DNA from: Bacteroidota bacterium
GTDB taxonomy: Bacteria; Bacteroidota; Bacteroidia; UBA4408
Direction: 5' to 3'
NCBI GenBank assembly: GCA_016718805.1
Contig: JADKCP010000001.1
Location: 744,001-808,000 of the forward strand
Length of the DNA: 64,000 nucleotides
In this document: one piece after another, positions 32,757 through 42,466 of the stretch
Position numbering within the stretch: the first letter of the stretch is position 1
Layout: each line of letters starts with the position of its first letter
Program-made: the position numbers and the translations under genes
The notes under the pieces: generated by a model
What the model was told of the DNA's origin: nothing
The model's input: only the letters and a program-made list of their open reading frames with translations
The model's database searches: none

Positions 32757-34279
32757 TTAGTGCCTGAAATGACGCACTCCGGTCATCACCATTGCCATGT
32801 TAGTGGCATCACAATAGGCTATTGAATCTTTATCTTTTATCGATCCTCCGGGTTGTATTACAGTATTAATTCCTACCTTATTTGCTATTTCTACGCAATC
32901 AGGAAATGGAAAAAATGCATCGCTCGCCATTACAGCTCCTTCCAATGAAAAACCAAAAGCTTTAGCCTTTGCTATTGCCTGATGCAATGCATCTACACGA
33001 CTCGTTTGACCGACACCACTTGCCAATAACTGTTTGTTTTTAGCTAGCACAATGGTATTTGATTTAGTATGCTTAACCAATTTGTTTGCAAATAACAAGT
33101 CTTCGTATGCCTCTTCTTTAGGTGCAACTTTTGTGCAGGTTTGCAATTGTTCGCGTGTTTCTGTTTTAAGATCTTTGTCTTGTTCAATTACACCATTTAA
33201 TAAGGTTCGGAACGATTTTTCGGGAAGTGAAACAGCGTTTTGTTTTAGTAAAATTCGATTCGGTTTTGAACACAATAATTCTAGCGCTTCAGCAGAAAAG
33301 GAGGGAGCGATAGCCACTTCAAAAAACAACTTATTTAATTCAGCAGCAGTTGCTAGATCGATTTCACGGTTACAAATAAGCACTCCACCAAATGCACTTA
33401 CCGGATCACCTGCCAAAGCATCTTTCCAAGCTGCTAATAGCGTAGGTCGGGAAGCTACTCCACAAGCATTGTTATGCTTCAAAATAGCAAAGGTGCATTC
33501 ATCAAATTCAGCAATTAAATTAATTGCCGCATCCACATCCAACAAGTTATTGTACGATAATTCTTTCCCGTTTAATTGAGTAAATAAAGCATCTAAATCT
33601 CCATAAAAAATACCCTTTTGATGCGGATTTTCACCATAGCGTAGGTTTTTGTAACTGCGAATATTTTTTGAAAATACCGGAGTTTGTGCTTCATTAAAAT
33701 AATTAAAAATAGCTGTATCGTAATGAGCTGTTAAGCCAAACGCCTCCGCAGCCAACTGTTTGCGATCTTCGCTGTCTGAAAATCCTTTCTTACTTTCTAA
33801 TAAAGTAGTTAAAAACGGATACTGGTTTTTGGAGGAGATAATTACAACATCTGTAAAATTTTTGCGGCAGCACGTATCAATGAAACACCTCCAATATCAA
33901 CCTTTTCGATAATTTCAGCCGGACTAGCACCCGATGCAAGTGTTTCTTCAAAAGGATATAAATCAACAATCACAAGGACGAGATGTGGTATCGCATATTC
34001 TTCAAGTTGAGCTATATCGCTAGGCAACTCACGTCTTCCAAGTATTCCGCCAAATATTTTAGGATGTAGTGTTTTAACGCGCCCACCTAAAATTGAAGGA
34101 TACGAAGTAAGTTCCTCAACTGGAATTACAGGAATTCCTAATTTTTCAATAAAGCTTTGTGTTCCTCCTGTTGAATAAATATGCACTCCTAAAGCATGCA
34201 GTGCAGTTACAATAGGGGCTAAGTTATCTTTATAATAAACCGAAATAAGTGCATTCTTGATTTTTTTTTGTGCTGCCAT
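32757..34279 (-). pseudogene. purH: purH interrupted by a one-base frameshift (AICAR transformylase / IMP cyclohydrolase)
   Basis: PurH performs the last two steps of purine synthesis. Here it is split. The segment 34279-33842 encodes the first 145 residues (IMP cyclohydrolase/MGS domain: ISVYYKDNLAPIV, STGGTQ, VKTLHPKIFGGIL, VDIGGVSLIRAAAK), then runs into a stop after AKILQML. The AICAR transformylase domain continues in another frame (QLAAEAFGLTAHYD ... YGENPHQKG ... AFGGVLICNRE ... ALKHNNACG-type motifs ... HFRH end). Inserting one A in the run complementary to 33859-33863 gives AKNFTDVVIISSKNQYPFL and a continuous protein of about 507 residues, the usual length. This looks like a homopolymer sequencing error or a very recent mutation. 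Confidence 0.9.
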
Positions 34280-34310
34280 TTTTGAAATTAAAGGAGTAAA
34301 AAAGGATGCG

Positions 34311-34318
34311 CAAAAGTA
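34311..34318 (-). promoter_or_regulatory. -7 promoter box of purH
   Basis: TACTTTTG on the minus strand (plus strand CAAAAGTA), exact TAnnTTTG match, ending 31 bases before the purH ATG at 34279. It lies between purH and the end of the endonuclease gene. Confidence 0.55.
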
Positions 34319-34347
34319 GGATTTAGAATGCTATTGATGGATAAGAA

Positions 34348-36012
34348 TTAATTAACAATTAAGAGCTTTTTATACTCAATTCGTCCGCCACTTTGTATGC
34401 TACCAAAATAGATTCCTTTTGTTAATCCTTCTAAAGATAAGGTATAGTCATGGTTTGAGCCATTTAATACCTCACTGTATATTTTTCGACCAAGGCAATC
34501 CTGTAAATTAAAAATACCGGATTGAGCACCATTCAAAGTATAATTTATTCGAACAAATTGAGTTGCTGGATTGGGATATAATTGAAATTGAGGAGCCGGT
34601 AATTCATGTTCAGATAAATTCAATGGCAATTGATAAAAGTTTGCAAATACAGGAATGTGAAATGTGAATGCATTGGGTAGGTTGGTGTCGAAATTTAAAA
34701 ACTCAAACAACGAATCGCTAGTACTTGTTGTCAGCACTAATTGCACAGTTAAATCTTCTCCGGGTAACAATGTACTTGGAATTCCTGAGCCGGATGCAAA
34801 GCTTAAAATACTTGAATTGGAAACACTAAAGTTTGTAAAATTGATAGCACTTGTACCATTGTTAACCAATACCAAATTGTAAATATGCGGGTTTCCGCTT
34901 GATACAAATCCATAATTAATGATGGAATCGGTAAGGTCGAGACTGGAAGTTGGACTCGCAATTGAACTATTTGAAATAGAACTAATACGATCAATAAACT
35001 GAGGATAATTGATAAAGGGATTGTGATTTTTTTGATAAAAAAAGATATCTGTGTCTCTTTTCTTTTCAATTGTTGAGGGAGGAAATTGCTTCAACCAAGT
35101 TCTTAAAGTACTTTCCTGAGTAGTTAAAAAACTCTGGTAGTTTTGATAGCGAACAGTAAAATAAAACATGGCTCTAGCAACTTCACCTTTATGAGCATCA
35201 CGAGGTTCAAAAAAAGGTAAAAGAAATTGCGATCCGGCACTATCCCAAGTTGCTAAAGAATCTACCACCATTCCAAAACGATAACTCGAACGCACATTGT
35301 TGGCGGCATCGTCGGTAGGGTATAAATGAAACAAATCAGACTGCATTGGTTCGGCACTTCCAAAATAAGATTGTGGATAGGTATGTTCAGTATTAAAACT
35401 AAATGCTGATTGACAATTACTTCTGCTCGTATATCCCACTGCGTTTCTACCGGTATACACACATTCAAGTGTATTGCTTGTAGTCCCTTGTCCGTTTACT
35501 TTTTTATTGTCAACATTCATAAACATTTTATCACGGGCTCCATTGTAACCTAGCGACACATAGCCTCTTCCCGTAATGGCTTTTAAGCTGTCTTTTAATT
35601 GTTGTTCGCTGAGATTTTGAGTGTGGTCATAATACACCATCGAATACCTTCCTTGCCCGCTAAGGTCAATCGAAATATTTCCCTCATAGGTATCGGTAAT
35701 GAGTACCATTTCACTGTTGTAAAATACATTGTGAACTGGTTTAAACCTTACCCAAAGTGTATAATTACCAAATGCCGGAATGGTAAATGAACTGTCGTTT
35801 ACCGAAAATGAATTGCTGTTATACAATTGATAAAAGCGAATTGTTTTAATGAATTGATTGCTATTGGTTGAATTGGTAAGAGTAATCGATAAACTATCGG
35901 TAACCGTTTCATAGGTAGTACCAAAAGTAAGCTGGTTACTTGAAACAGTGAGTTTTTGAGAAAATACATTGCCGCTTAGTAGCAATAAAAATAGAAGGTA
36001 TAAAACGCGCAT
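34348..36012 (-). CDS. Secreted endonuclease I family nuclease with Ig-like domains and T9SS sorting domain
   Basis: A 554-residue exported nuclease. A signal peptide (about 1-18) precedes an Ig-like domain of the ASPM/SPD-2/Hydin kind (LTFGTTYETVTDSLSI). The endonuclease I domain spans about 120-345: LKAITGRGYVSLGY, LECVYTGRN, the catalytic-type FNTEHTYPQSYFG, and SDLFHLYPTDDAANNVRSS. A second Ig-like domain follows (DSIINYGFVSSGNP), then a T9SS type A sorting domain (FQLYPNPATQF, CLGRKIY, GIYFGSIQSGG). It should degrade extracellular DNA or RNA, for nutrient gain or biofilm remodelling. It stands alone between purH and a divergent oxidoreductase gene. Confidence 0.88.
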   Translation of the reverse strand: MRVLYLLFLLLLSGNVFSQKLTVSSNQLTFGTTYETVTDSLSITLTNSTNSNQFIKTIRFYQLYNSNSFSVNDSSFTIPAFGNYTLWVRFKPVHNVFYNSEMVLITDTYEGNISIDLSGQGRYSMVYYDHTQNLSEQQLKDSLKAITGRGYVSLGYNGARDKMFMNVDNKKVNGQGTTSNTLECVYTGRNAVGYTSRSNCQSAFSFNTEHTYPQSYFGSAEPMQSDLFHLYPTDDAANNVRSSYRFGMVVDSLATWDSAGSQFLLPFFEPRDAHKGEVARAMFYFTVRYQNYQSFLTTQESTLRTWLKQFPPSTIEKKRDTDIFFYQKNHNPFINYPQFIDRISSISNSSIASPTSSLDLTDSIINYGFVSSGNPHIYNLVLVNNGTSAINFTNFSVSNSSILSFASGSGIPSTLLPGEDLTVQLVLTTSTSDSLFEFLNFDTNLPNAFTFHIPVFANFYQLPLNLSEHELPAPQFQLYPNPATQFVRINYTLNGAQSGIFNLQDCLGRKIYSEVLNGSNHDYTLSLEGLTKGIYFGSIQSGGRIEYKKLLIVN

Positions 36013-36173
36013 GTTTTTTTTTGCATAAAGGTAAGGAATTATCGCAGCACAAATTGAATGATTACCTTAGCGAATAAATTGAAAGGATTTAGTGAGTATG
36101 CAGCAATTGGGATTATTTTATGAAAATCACACAGGTTTTAGTAAGGCAACTTTTATGATTTATACTGTAATTT

Positions 36174-37229
36174 ATGAAAGTTAATTACCTTATAGTTGGT
36201 CAAGGTATTGCCGGTTCCGTGCTTGCATTTGAATTAATGCAGCAAGGGAAAAAAGTAGTTGTTGTTGATTCAAATACAAACAGTACCTCTTCAAAAGTTG
36301 CAGCCGGTCTTTATAATCCAATTGTTTTTAAGCGAATTGTTAAATCTTGGATGGTGGATGAAGTGCTTCCTGTTGCCAATGAAATGTATGCACAGATGGA
36401 GCAAAAATTTCATCACAAATTTCATCACAAACGTGCGATAATTAAGTTGTTTGCTTCCGCGGATGAACGCGAATTTTGGTTTTCAAAGGCTGCTCAAAAA
36501 GACTTGTCGCACTATTTATCACAACAAGTTGAAGAAAATTTCTTGGTCGGTAAAATACAGAATGAATTTGGTGCAGCGGCTGTGTTGCAATCAGGAAATT
36601 GCGATGTACGGAAACTACTTGAAGGAATGCTACAATTTTTACGACATGAAGCAGCTTACCGCGAAGAACATTTTACTACTAACGATTTATCAATTCATGC
36701 GGAAGGAGTAACATGGAAGGAAGTTAATGCAGAAAAAATTATTTTTTGTGAAGGGTATTTGGCAACACAAAACTCCTATTTCAGTTGGTTGCCTTTTGTA
36801 CTCACTAAAGGAGAAGTGTTAACCATACATATTCCTAATTTTGATACCGAAAGTGTACTCAACAAAGGAGTGTTTTTTTTACCGTTGGGAAATCAAGTTT
36901 ATAAAGTAGGAGCAACTTATGAGTGGAACGATTTAACGGAACAAATTACCGAACAAGGCAAACAACAATTGCTTCAAAAAATACAACAGGTGCTCACAGT
37001 ACCTTTTAGCATAGTCGCTCATGAAAGCGGAATTCGGCCTACTGTGAAAGATCGACGACCAATTATAGGATTGCACCCTGAACATTCTCAAATTGGAATT
37101 TTTAATGGTATGGGAACAAAAGCGATTTTGTTAGCGCCTTATTATGCTCAGCAATTTGCTCAATTTTTAGCAGGACATGCCGAACTTAATCCAGAAATAG
37201 ATATAGCACGATTTAAACTGAAGAGCTAG
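36174..37229 (+). CDS. DAO-family FAD-dependent oxidoreductase
   Basis: A 351-residue flavoprotein. The N-terminal FAD-binding Rossmann motif is YLIVGQGIAGSVLAFEL with the acidic VVVVDSN after the second strand, followed by SSKVAAGLYNPIVFKR. C-terminal GIRPTVKDRRPIIG and GIFNGMGTKAILLAPYYA are typical of DAO-family oxidases such as glycine oxidase, ThiO and the MnmC C-domain. A short duplication encodes FHHKFHHK near residue 80. The substrate is unknown. Its TAG stop directly abuts the stop codon of the convergent purN gene (TAGCTA), with no space between them. Confidence 0.85.
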   Translation: MKVNYLIVGQGIAGSVLAFELMQQGKKVVVVDSNTNSTSSKVAAGLYNPIVFKRIVKSWMVDEVLPVANEMYAQMEQKFHHKFHHKRAIIKLFASADEREFWFSKAAQKDLSHYLSQQVEENFLVGKIQNEFGAAAVLQSGNCDVRKLLEGMLQFLRHEAAYREEHFTTNDLSIHAEGVTWKEVNAEKIIFCEGYLATQNSYFSWLPFVLTKGEVLTIHIPNFDTESVLNKGVFFLPLGNQVYKVGATYEWNDLTEQITEQGKQQLLQKIQQVLTVPFSIVAHESGIRPTVKDRRPIIGLHPEHSQIGIFNGMGTKAILLAPYYAQQFAQFLAGHAELNPEIDIARFKLKS

Positions 37230-37799
37230 CTATTTTTTTTGAAGGAATAACTTTTCAAGAACGGTAGGATAGTTTTTATGTTCAAGTGTGAGCACTCTTT
37301 TTGCAATATTTTCGGCTGTATCATTTGGAAGTACCTCGCAACTTTCTTGAAAAATTATTTGCCCTTCATCATAGGCTTCGTTTACATAATGAATGGTAAT
37401 TCCTGTTTTTTTACTTCCTGATTTTAGCACTGCTTCGTGGACGTGCATACCATGCATTCCTTTTCCACCAAATTGCGGTAATAACGCAGGATGTATGTTT
37501 ACTATCGCATTGGGAAATGCAGTAACAATTGCCGAAGAAATTTTTTTGAGATAACCTGCCAGTACAATGAATTCAATGCTATTTTGTTGTAAAAAATCGA
37601 GTAACAAAGCATCGTTGTTTAAATCTTCTTTTCCAAAAACAAAGGTAGGAACACCCAGAGGTTTAGCAGAATTAATAATACCGGCTTGGAAATTATTGGT
37701 GATTATACATTTGATGCACACCTCTTTTGAAAGTTCAAAATGTCGAATAATTGCCTGAGCATTTGAACCATTTCCAGAAGCAAAAATTGCAATATTCAT
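37230..37799 (-). CDS. purN: Phosphoribosylglycinamide formyltransferase
   Basis: A 189-residue enzyme from the ATG at 37799, the third step of purine synthesis. An upstream extension to 37847 would start inside the queA terminator and is rejected. Family motifs are complete: IAIFASGNGSNAQAII (phosphate site), then VLAGYLKKIS, VNIHPALLPQFGGKGMHG with the catalytic Asn and His region, and KKTGITIHYVNEAYDEGQII including the Asp. The purine gene purH is about 3 kb away but not in the same operon. Confidence 0.93.
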   Translation of the reverse strand: MNIAIFASGNGSNAQAIIRHFELSKEVCIKCIITNNFQAGIINSAKPLGVPTFVFGKEDLNNDALLLDFLQQNSIEFIVLAGYLKKISSAIVTAFPNAIVNIHPALLPQFGGKGMHGMHVHEAVLKSGSKKTGITIHYVNEAYDEGQIIFQESCEVLPNDTAENIAKRVLTLEHKNYPTVLEKLFLQKK

Positions 37800-37831
37800 T
37801 TTATAAATAGGTGAACTGTAAAAAATAAAAA

Positions 37832-37866
37832 CACCCTTCAAAAGCAAGTCAAGCTTATGAAGGGTG
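37832..37866 (-). terminator. Rho-independent terminator of queA
   Basis: Stem CACCCTTCA (37832-37840) with TGAAGGGTG (37858-37866) and an inner AAGC/GCTT pairing. On the minus strand it is followed by TTTTTATTTTTTA. It lies 17 bases after the queA stop and before the purN start. Confidence 0.85.
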
Positions 37867-37883
37867 CACTAATTTAATAAATA

Positions 37884-38933
37884 TTAAAGTATAAGCATCG
37901 CATCACCGTACGAGAAAAATTTGTACTTATCCTTTATTGCTTGTTTGTAAGCTTCCATCAAAAACTCATATCCTGCAAAAGCTGAAACCATCATCAATAA
38001 AGTAGATTCAGGCATGTGGAAATTTGTAATCATGCAATTGGCTACACTAAAGTCATAAGGTGGAAATATAAACTTGTTTGTCCAGCCATCGTAAGGCTTT
38101 ACCATGCCGGTAGTACTTACGCTGCTTTCAATTGCACGCATGGTGGTTGTTCCAACAGCACAAATTTTCTTCTTTTTCTCTTTCCCTTTGTTAATGATTT
38201 TACAAGCATCTTCGGTAATAATCATTTGTTCCGAATCCATTTTATGCTTGGTTAAATCTTCCACTTCAACTGAACGAAATGTTCCTAATCCAACATGCAA
38301 AGTAACAGGAGCAAAATTAACTCCTTTAATTTCGAGTCGCTTAATGAGTTCCTTACTAAAATGCAATCCTGCCGTTGGAGCAGCAACAGCACCTTCGTGC
38401 TTTGCATATACTGTTTGATAGCGTTCTGCATCTTCGGGTTCAGCTTTTCGCTTAATGTATTTAGGAAGTGGTGTATGTCCAAGTGAAACTACTGTATCTT
38501 TAAATTCTTCGTAAGTACCATCAAATAAAAAACGGAGTGTACGACCACGTGAAGTAGTATTGTCAATTACTTCTGCAACCAAACTATCATCATCCCCAAA
38601 ATAAAGTTTATTACCAATACGGATTTTACGTGCCGGATCAACCAATACATCCCACAAGCGGCTTTCGCGGTTTAACTCACGCAATAAAAACACTTCAATT
38701 TTAGCTCCTGTTTTTTCTTTATTTCCGTATAAACGGGCAGGAAATACTTTGGTGTCATTCACAATCATCACATCCCCATCATCAAAATAACTTAATATGT
38801 CTTTGAATTTTTTATTGGTGATGGTTCCCTTTTTACGGTCTAATACCATCAGCTTTGCATCTTCACGGTTTTTAGCCGGATGCTCTGCCAGTAATTCTTT
38901 AGGCAAGTGAAAGCCGAATTGAGATAATTTCAT
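37884..38933 (-). CDS. queA: S-adenosylmethionine:tRNA ribosyltransferase-isomerase
   Basis: A 349-residue enzyme that transfers the ribosyl part of SAM to 7-aminomethyl-7-deazaguanine in tRNA, giving epoxyqueuosine. Conserved features: KLSQFGFHLPKELLAEHPA at the start, VMIVNDTKVFPARLYG, EGAVAAPTAGLHFSKELI, FAPVTLHVGLGTFRSV, CAVGTTTMRAIES, and FIFPPYDF...NFHMPESTLLMMVSAFAG split along the C-terminal half. Length is normal. It is followed by a terminator and preceded by truB in the same direction with a 178-base gap. Confidence 0.95.
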   Translation of the reverse strand: MKLSQFGFHLPKELLAEHPAKNREDAKLMVLDRKKGTITNKKFKDILSYFDDGDVMIVNDTKVFPARLYGNKEKTGAKIEVFLLRELNRESRLWDVLVDPARKIRIGNKLYFGDDDSLVAEVIDNTTSRGRTLRFLFDGTYEEFKDTVVSLGHTPLPKYIKRKAEPEDAERYQTVYAKHEGAVAAPTAGLHFSKELIKRLEIKGVNFAPVTLHVGLGTFRSVEVEDLTKHKMDSEQMIITEDACKIINKGKEKKKKICAVGTTTMRAIESSVSTTGMVKPYDGWTNKFIFPPYDFSVANCMITNFHMPESTLLMMVSAFAGYEFLMEAYKQAIKDKYKFFSYGDAMLIL

Positions 38934-39111
38934 AATTGTTTGTTGATTTTGGCGTTATACAATTTCCCGAAAATTGTCCGCTCAGTAAAGGGAGGTAGGA
39001 AACTTACGGGTTTCTTATTAATACACTGTTTTATAAACAGGCTGCGAAATTATAAAAAATACTCAAATGTTCACAAACTAAAATAGCAGTACCTCTACTA
39101 AGCACTAATAA

Positions 39112-39801
39112 TTAAGCGCTTGGCTTTGGAAAATGCGCACGCAGCTCTTCAATTGAAACGGCATCTTTTAATTGAAAATCGCCTATACGGGTACGAACTA
39201 ATTGTGTTAAATGACCTCCATTCGTTAGTTTTTCGCCTAAATCACGTGCTAATGAACGAATATAGGTACCCTTGCTACAAACTACCCGAAACGAAACATG
39301 GACAAATTTTTCAAGAAACTCTACTGCTGTAATTTCAAATTTACTGATGTTTACCTCACGTGGCCTTACTTCCACCTTTTCACCTCTTCGTGCTTTTAAA
39401 TAAGCTCTTTCCCCATCAATTCGCTTAGCAGAATGTGCTGGCGGCATTTGTTGTAAAACTCCGGTTAGCTGAGCTGCAGCCTCTTTTATTATTGTTTCGT
39501 TTAAATTGGCAATCGAAAAACTTGCATCAATTTCAGTTTCTAAATCAAACGATGGGGTAGTAGCGCCAAGTGTAATAATGCCGGTATATTCCTTTTCTTG
39601 TGCCTGGTAATTGTCAATTTGTTTTGTCATTTTACCGGTACACAAAATAAGCAATCCACTGGCCAGTGGATCCAAAGTTCCTGCATGTCCAACCTTTACT
39701 TTAACAATACCACGTACAAAATTTACTACGTCAAACGAAGTCCATTTTAAAGGTTTGTTCACTAACAAGACAGAACCATTTTCGTTGTCAATTTTTATCA
39801 T
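39112..39801 (-). CDS. truB: tRNA pseudouridine(55) synthase
   Basis: A 229-residue TruB. The catalytic motif KVGHAGTLDPLASGLL contains Asp44, the expected nucleophile. VNKPLKWTSFDVV, KEYTGIITLG, QMPPAHSAKRIDGERAY and SKGTYIRSLARDLG all match the family. It makes pseudouridine 55 in the T-loop of tRNAs. It lacks a C-terminal PUA domain, as usual in Bacteroidota. A promoter box lies about 83 bases upstream. Confidence 0.95.
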   Translation of the reverse strand: MIKIDNENGSVLLVNKPLKWTSFDVVNFVRGIVKVKVGHAGTLDPLASGLLILCTGKMTKQIDNYQAQEKEYTGIITLGATTPSFDLETEIDASFSIANLNETIIKEAAAQLTGVLQQMPPAHSAKRIDGERAYLKARRGEKVEVRPREVNISKFEITAVEFLEKFVHVSFRVVCSKGTYIRSLARDLGEKLTNGGHLTQLVRTRIGDFQLKDAVSIEELRAHFPKPSA

Positions 39802-39883
39802 AACCGCACACCAATGTTTGTAAAATCAGCCAATCTACTAGCTCGCAATGAAGCAGTAATTGCTGTCAATTTTTTGGAGCTGG

Positions 39884-39891
39884 CAAAAGTA
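39884..39891 (-). promoter_or_regulatory. -7 promoter box upstream of truB
   Basis: TACTTTTG on the minus strand, exact TAnnTTTG match, 82 bases before the truB ATG. The stretch between holds no convincing ORF, so truB would have a longer leader than its neighbours. Confidence 0.45.
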
Positions 39892-40001
39892 ACAAAAGCT
39901 TTTATGCAAAAGGGCTAATGCTGTGATTTATATCACATTTCCCGTTCGCCTGTACTTTTTACTTATTCAACTAATAATTGTGAATATTCAGGTAAGCAAA
40001 G

Positions 40002-40033
40002 TTTGAATTTTGAACTTAATTTTATTAGGTTTG
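40002..40033 (+). promoter_or_regulatory. Complete Bacteroidota-type promoter of the M43 protease gene
   Basis: TTTG (40002-40005), a 20-base spacer and TAGGTTTG (40026-40033) fit both parts of the TTTG / TAnnTTTG pattern. The ATG follows 32 bases later at 40066. This is the best two-part promoter seen in the window. Confidence 0.65.
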
Positions 40034-40065
40034 ATTTTCTTAAACTAATTAAACTACTATAACAC

Positions 40066-42270
40066 ATGAAAAAGAATTTACTTTGGGCACTTGGTCTTAG
40101 TGCATTGATGAGTACTTCTGCTATGGCGCAGAATACGGCAGTACGTAATTGCGGAACCATGCAGCACCTTGCTGATATGGAAGCAGCTGATCCAACCCTT
40201 GCTGCTCGTATGCAACAAATTGAGCAACAAACTCAACAGATAGTTTCAAATATGGCAAATAAAACAGCTGCCATTGTTACTATTCCGGTTGTTTTTCACG
40301 TATTGTACAATACTTCTTCTCAAAATATTTCTGATGCAAAATGTATCGCTCAGCTGAGTCAATTAAATCTTGATTATGCACGATTAAATGCGGATGCATC
40401 AAGCACTCCTTCTGCTTTTACAGGGGTAGCTTCAAATACACAAATTCAGTTTTGCTTAGCTCAAAGAGATCCGCAAGGAAATGCAACTACCGGTATTATT
40501 CATAAATCAACTACAGTTGCATCCTTTACTTCAAACGACAATGTTAAGCGAAGTGCAAATGGTGGTGATGATGCTTGGAGTTCTTCAAACTATTTAAATA
40601 TTTGGGTTTGTAACTTAGGTGGTGGATTATTGGGATATGCTCAATTTCCAGGAGGTACTGCTTCTACCGATGGTGTTGTAGTGTTGTATTCATCTGTTGG
40701 AAGTGTGCTTTCTCCGGGAACTGCTACTCCTTACCATTTAGGAAGAACCATGACACATGAAGTTGGCCACTGGTTAAATTTACGTCACATTTGGGGTGAT
40801 GCTAGTTGCGGAAACGACTTAGTAAGCGATACTCCTACTCAATCAACATCAAATTTTGGTTGCCCTACTTTTCCACATGTAACTTGTAGCAATGGAGCTA
40901 ATGGCGATATGTTTATGAACTACATGGATTATACCGACGATGGTTGCATGAACATGTTTACAGCTGGTCAAACTGCTCGTATGCAAGCATTGTTCACAGC
41001 AGGCGGTGCTCGTGTTGGTTTAGTAAGCTCATTAGGATGTCAGCCTCCAACTGCTTCTTGTGGTGTAGCTGCTAGTTTATCAGCTTCTGCAGTAACAACA
41101 ACTTCAGCTACTCTTAATTGGGGCGCTGTGAGTGGTGCTGTTAGCTACAGTGTTCGATACCGAGTGGTTGGTTCTGCAACATGGACTACTGCTTCTGTAA
41201 CAACAAATTCTTTAGCAATAAGTGGTTTGTCGGAAGTTACAAATTATGAATTCCAAGTTCAAACTGTGTGTGCATCTTTAAGCAGTGCTTACTCTTCTTC
41301 TGCTACATTTACCACATTATCTTCAGTTGTTACTTGTGGAGCTGTATCAGGCTTAACTACTTCTTCAATTACTTCAAGTAGTGCTACTTTAGGATGGACT
41401 GCTGTTTCGGGAGCTAATAGCTACAATGTGCGATACCGTGTTGTTGGTGCTGCTACCTGGACTTCTACAACCAGTGCTACTAATTCAAAAGCACTTACAG
41501 GTTTAGCTGCTTCAACAAATTATGAATTCCAAGTACAAAGTGTTTGTACTGGAGCTTCAAGTGCTTTTTCAGCATCTTCTAACTTTACTACTTCTTCTAT
41601 TGTTGTTACATGCAGCGATGCTTATGAAGCAAATAATACTTCTTCGGCAGCTAAAGTAATACCAATGAATACAGATATTACCGGCTTAATTGGTACTTCA
41701 ACAGATGCAGATTGGTTTAAGTTTACTACTGTGGCTCCGAATACAAAAGTTAAAGTAACACTTACTAATTTGCCTGCAGATTACGATATGAAGATGTACA
41801 ATTCAAAAGTAACCTTGTTGTATACTTCACAAAACGGTGGAACTACTTCAGAACAAATTATTCGTAATTCAACTAGTGCAACTACGCTTTACTTAAAAGT
41901 GTATGGATATTCAAGCGCATTTAATGCTAGCCAATGCTATACCTTGCGTGTAAGCACAAGCTCTACTAATTTCCGTATTTTACCTGGTGAAGATGTTGAC
42001 TTATCTGGTAAAGCTAGTAGCGATGGAATCTCTTTATATCCAAATCCTGTAAAAGAGTCTTTGAATATTTTATATTCATCTGATTCAGAAATTAACTCTA
42101 CTGTTCAAGTAACTGATGCACTTGGACGTGTGGTAGTTGATAAGACTCAAGATTTGCAAGTAGGTGAAAATAAATTTGCTATCGATGTTCATTCTTTAGC
42201 GAAAGGAATTTATTTCGTAAGCATGACTGTTGCCGGCGAATTTTCAGTACAGAAGTTTATTGTTGAATAA
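40066..42270 (+). CDS. Secreted M43 (pappalysin-like) metalloprotease with T9SS sorting domain
   Basis: A 734-residue exported protease. Signal peptide to about residue 21 (SAMA-Q). The M43 domain covers about 70-330: IPVVFHVLYN, then TMTHEVGHWLNLRHIWGD with zinc ligands His231, His235, His241 and catalytic Glu232, then MNYMDYTDDGCMNMFTAGQ, containing the Met-turn. Two fibronectin type III domains follow (about 342-425 and 428-510), then a pre-peptidase C-terminal domain (DAYEANNTSSAAK ... DADWFKFTTVAPN) and a T9SS type A sorting domain (LYPNPVKESLNI, ALGRVVVD, GIYFVSMTVAG). It has its own promoter and terminator. Confidence 0.92.
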   Translation: MKKNLLWALGLSALMSTSAMAQNTAVRNCGTMQHLADMEAADPTLAARMQQIEQQTQQIVSNMANKTAAIVTIPVVFHVLYNTSSQNISDAKCIAQLSQLNLDYARLNADASSTPSAFTGVASNTQIQFCLAQRDPQGNATTGIIHKSTTVASFTSNDNVKRSANGGDDAWSSSNYLNIWVCNLGGGLLGYAQFPGGTASTDGVVVLYSSVGSVLSPGTATPYHLGRTMTHEVGHWLNLRHIWGDASCGNDLVSDTPTQSTSNFGCPTFPHVTCSNGANGDMFMNYMDYTDDGCMNMFTAGQTARMQALFTAGGARVGLVSSLGCQPPTASCGVAASLSASAVTTTSATLNWGAVSGAVSYSVRYRVVGSATWTTASVTTNSLAISGLSEVTNYEFQVQTVCASLSSAYSSSATFTTLSSVVTCGAVSGLTTSSITSSSATLGWTAVSGANSYNVRYRVVGAATWTSTTSATNSKALTGLAASTNYEFQVQSVCTGASSAFSASSNFTTSSIVVTCSDAYEANNTSSAAKVIPMNTDITGLIGTSTDADWFKFTTVAPNTKVKVTLTNLPADYDMKMYNSKVTLLYTSQNGGTTSEQIIRNSTSATTLYLKVYGYSSAFNASQCYTLRVSTSSTNFRILPGEDVDLSGKASSDGISLYPNPVKESLNILYSSDSEINSTVQVTDALGRVVVDKTQDLQVGENKFAIDVHSLAKGIYFVSMTVAGEFSVQKFIVE

Positions 42271-42293
42271 CACTAAACTCAAATAATAAAAAG

Positions 42294-42320
42294 GCCTGTG
42301 AGAAATCACAGGCTTTTTTA
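42294..42320 (+). terminator. Rho-independent terminator of the M43 protease gene
   Basis: GCCTGTGA (42294-42301), tetraloop GAAA and TCACAGGC (42306-42313), then TTTTTTA. The GAAA tetraloop adds stability. It lies 23 bases after the stop codon. Confidence 0.9.
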
Positions 42321-42466
42321 TTGATACGAAATGAGGATTTGAATGCTGTAAATTAAACCGAATACTGAATGGTAACTGCAGCTTTGACTTGTTATGAACT
42401 TACTGAATCAATAGTTAAGTTGAATCAAATAGTAAGTCAATGATTCGAAATTTAAAGAACTAATAC

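Noticed and set aside
33850..33870. Programmed -1 frameshift site in purH
   Set aside because: The codons GCA AAA ATT TTA do not fit the X-XXY-YYZ heptamer, and PurH is not known to be frameshifted in any family I know.
32757..34279. Reading purH as two independent genes (145 and 332 residues)
   Set aside because: The second frame has no proper start near the domain boundary, and a single inserted base gives one continuous PurH of normal length.
37800..37847. 16-codon extension of purN
   Set aside because: It would start inside the queA terminator; the family motif begins at the ATG at 37799.
38934..39111. Possible small RNA or tRNA between queA and truB
   Set aside because: No cloverleaf, T-loop sequence or promoter-terminator pair could be seen.
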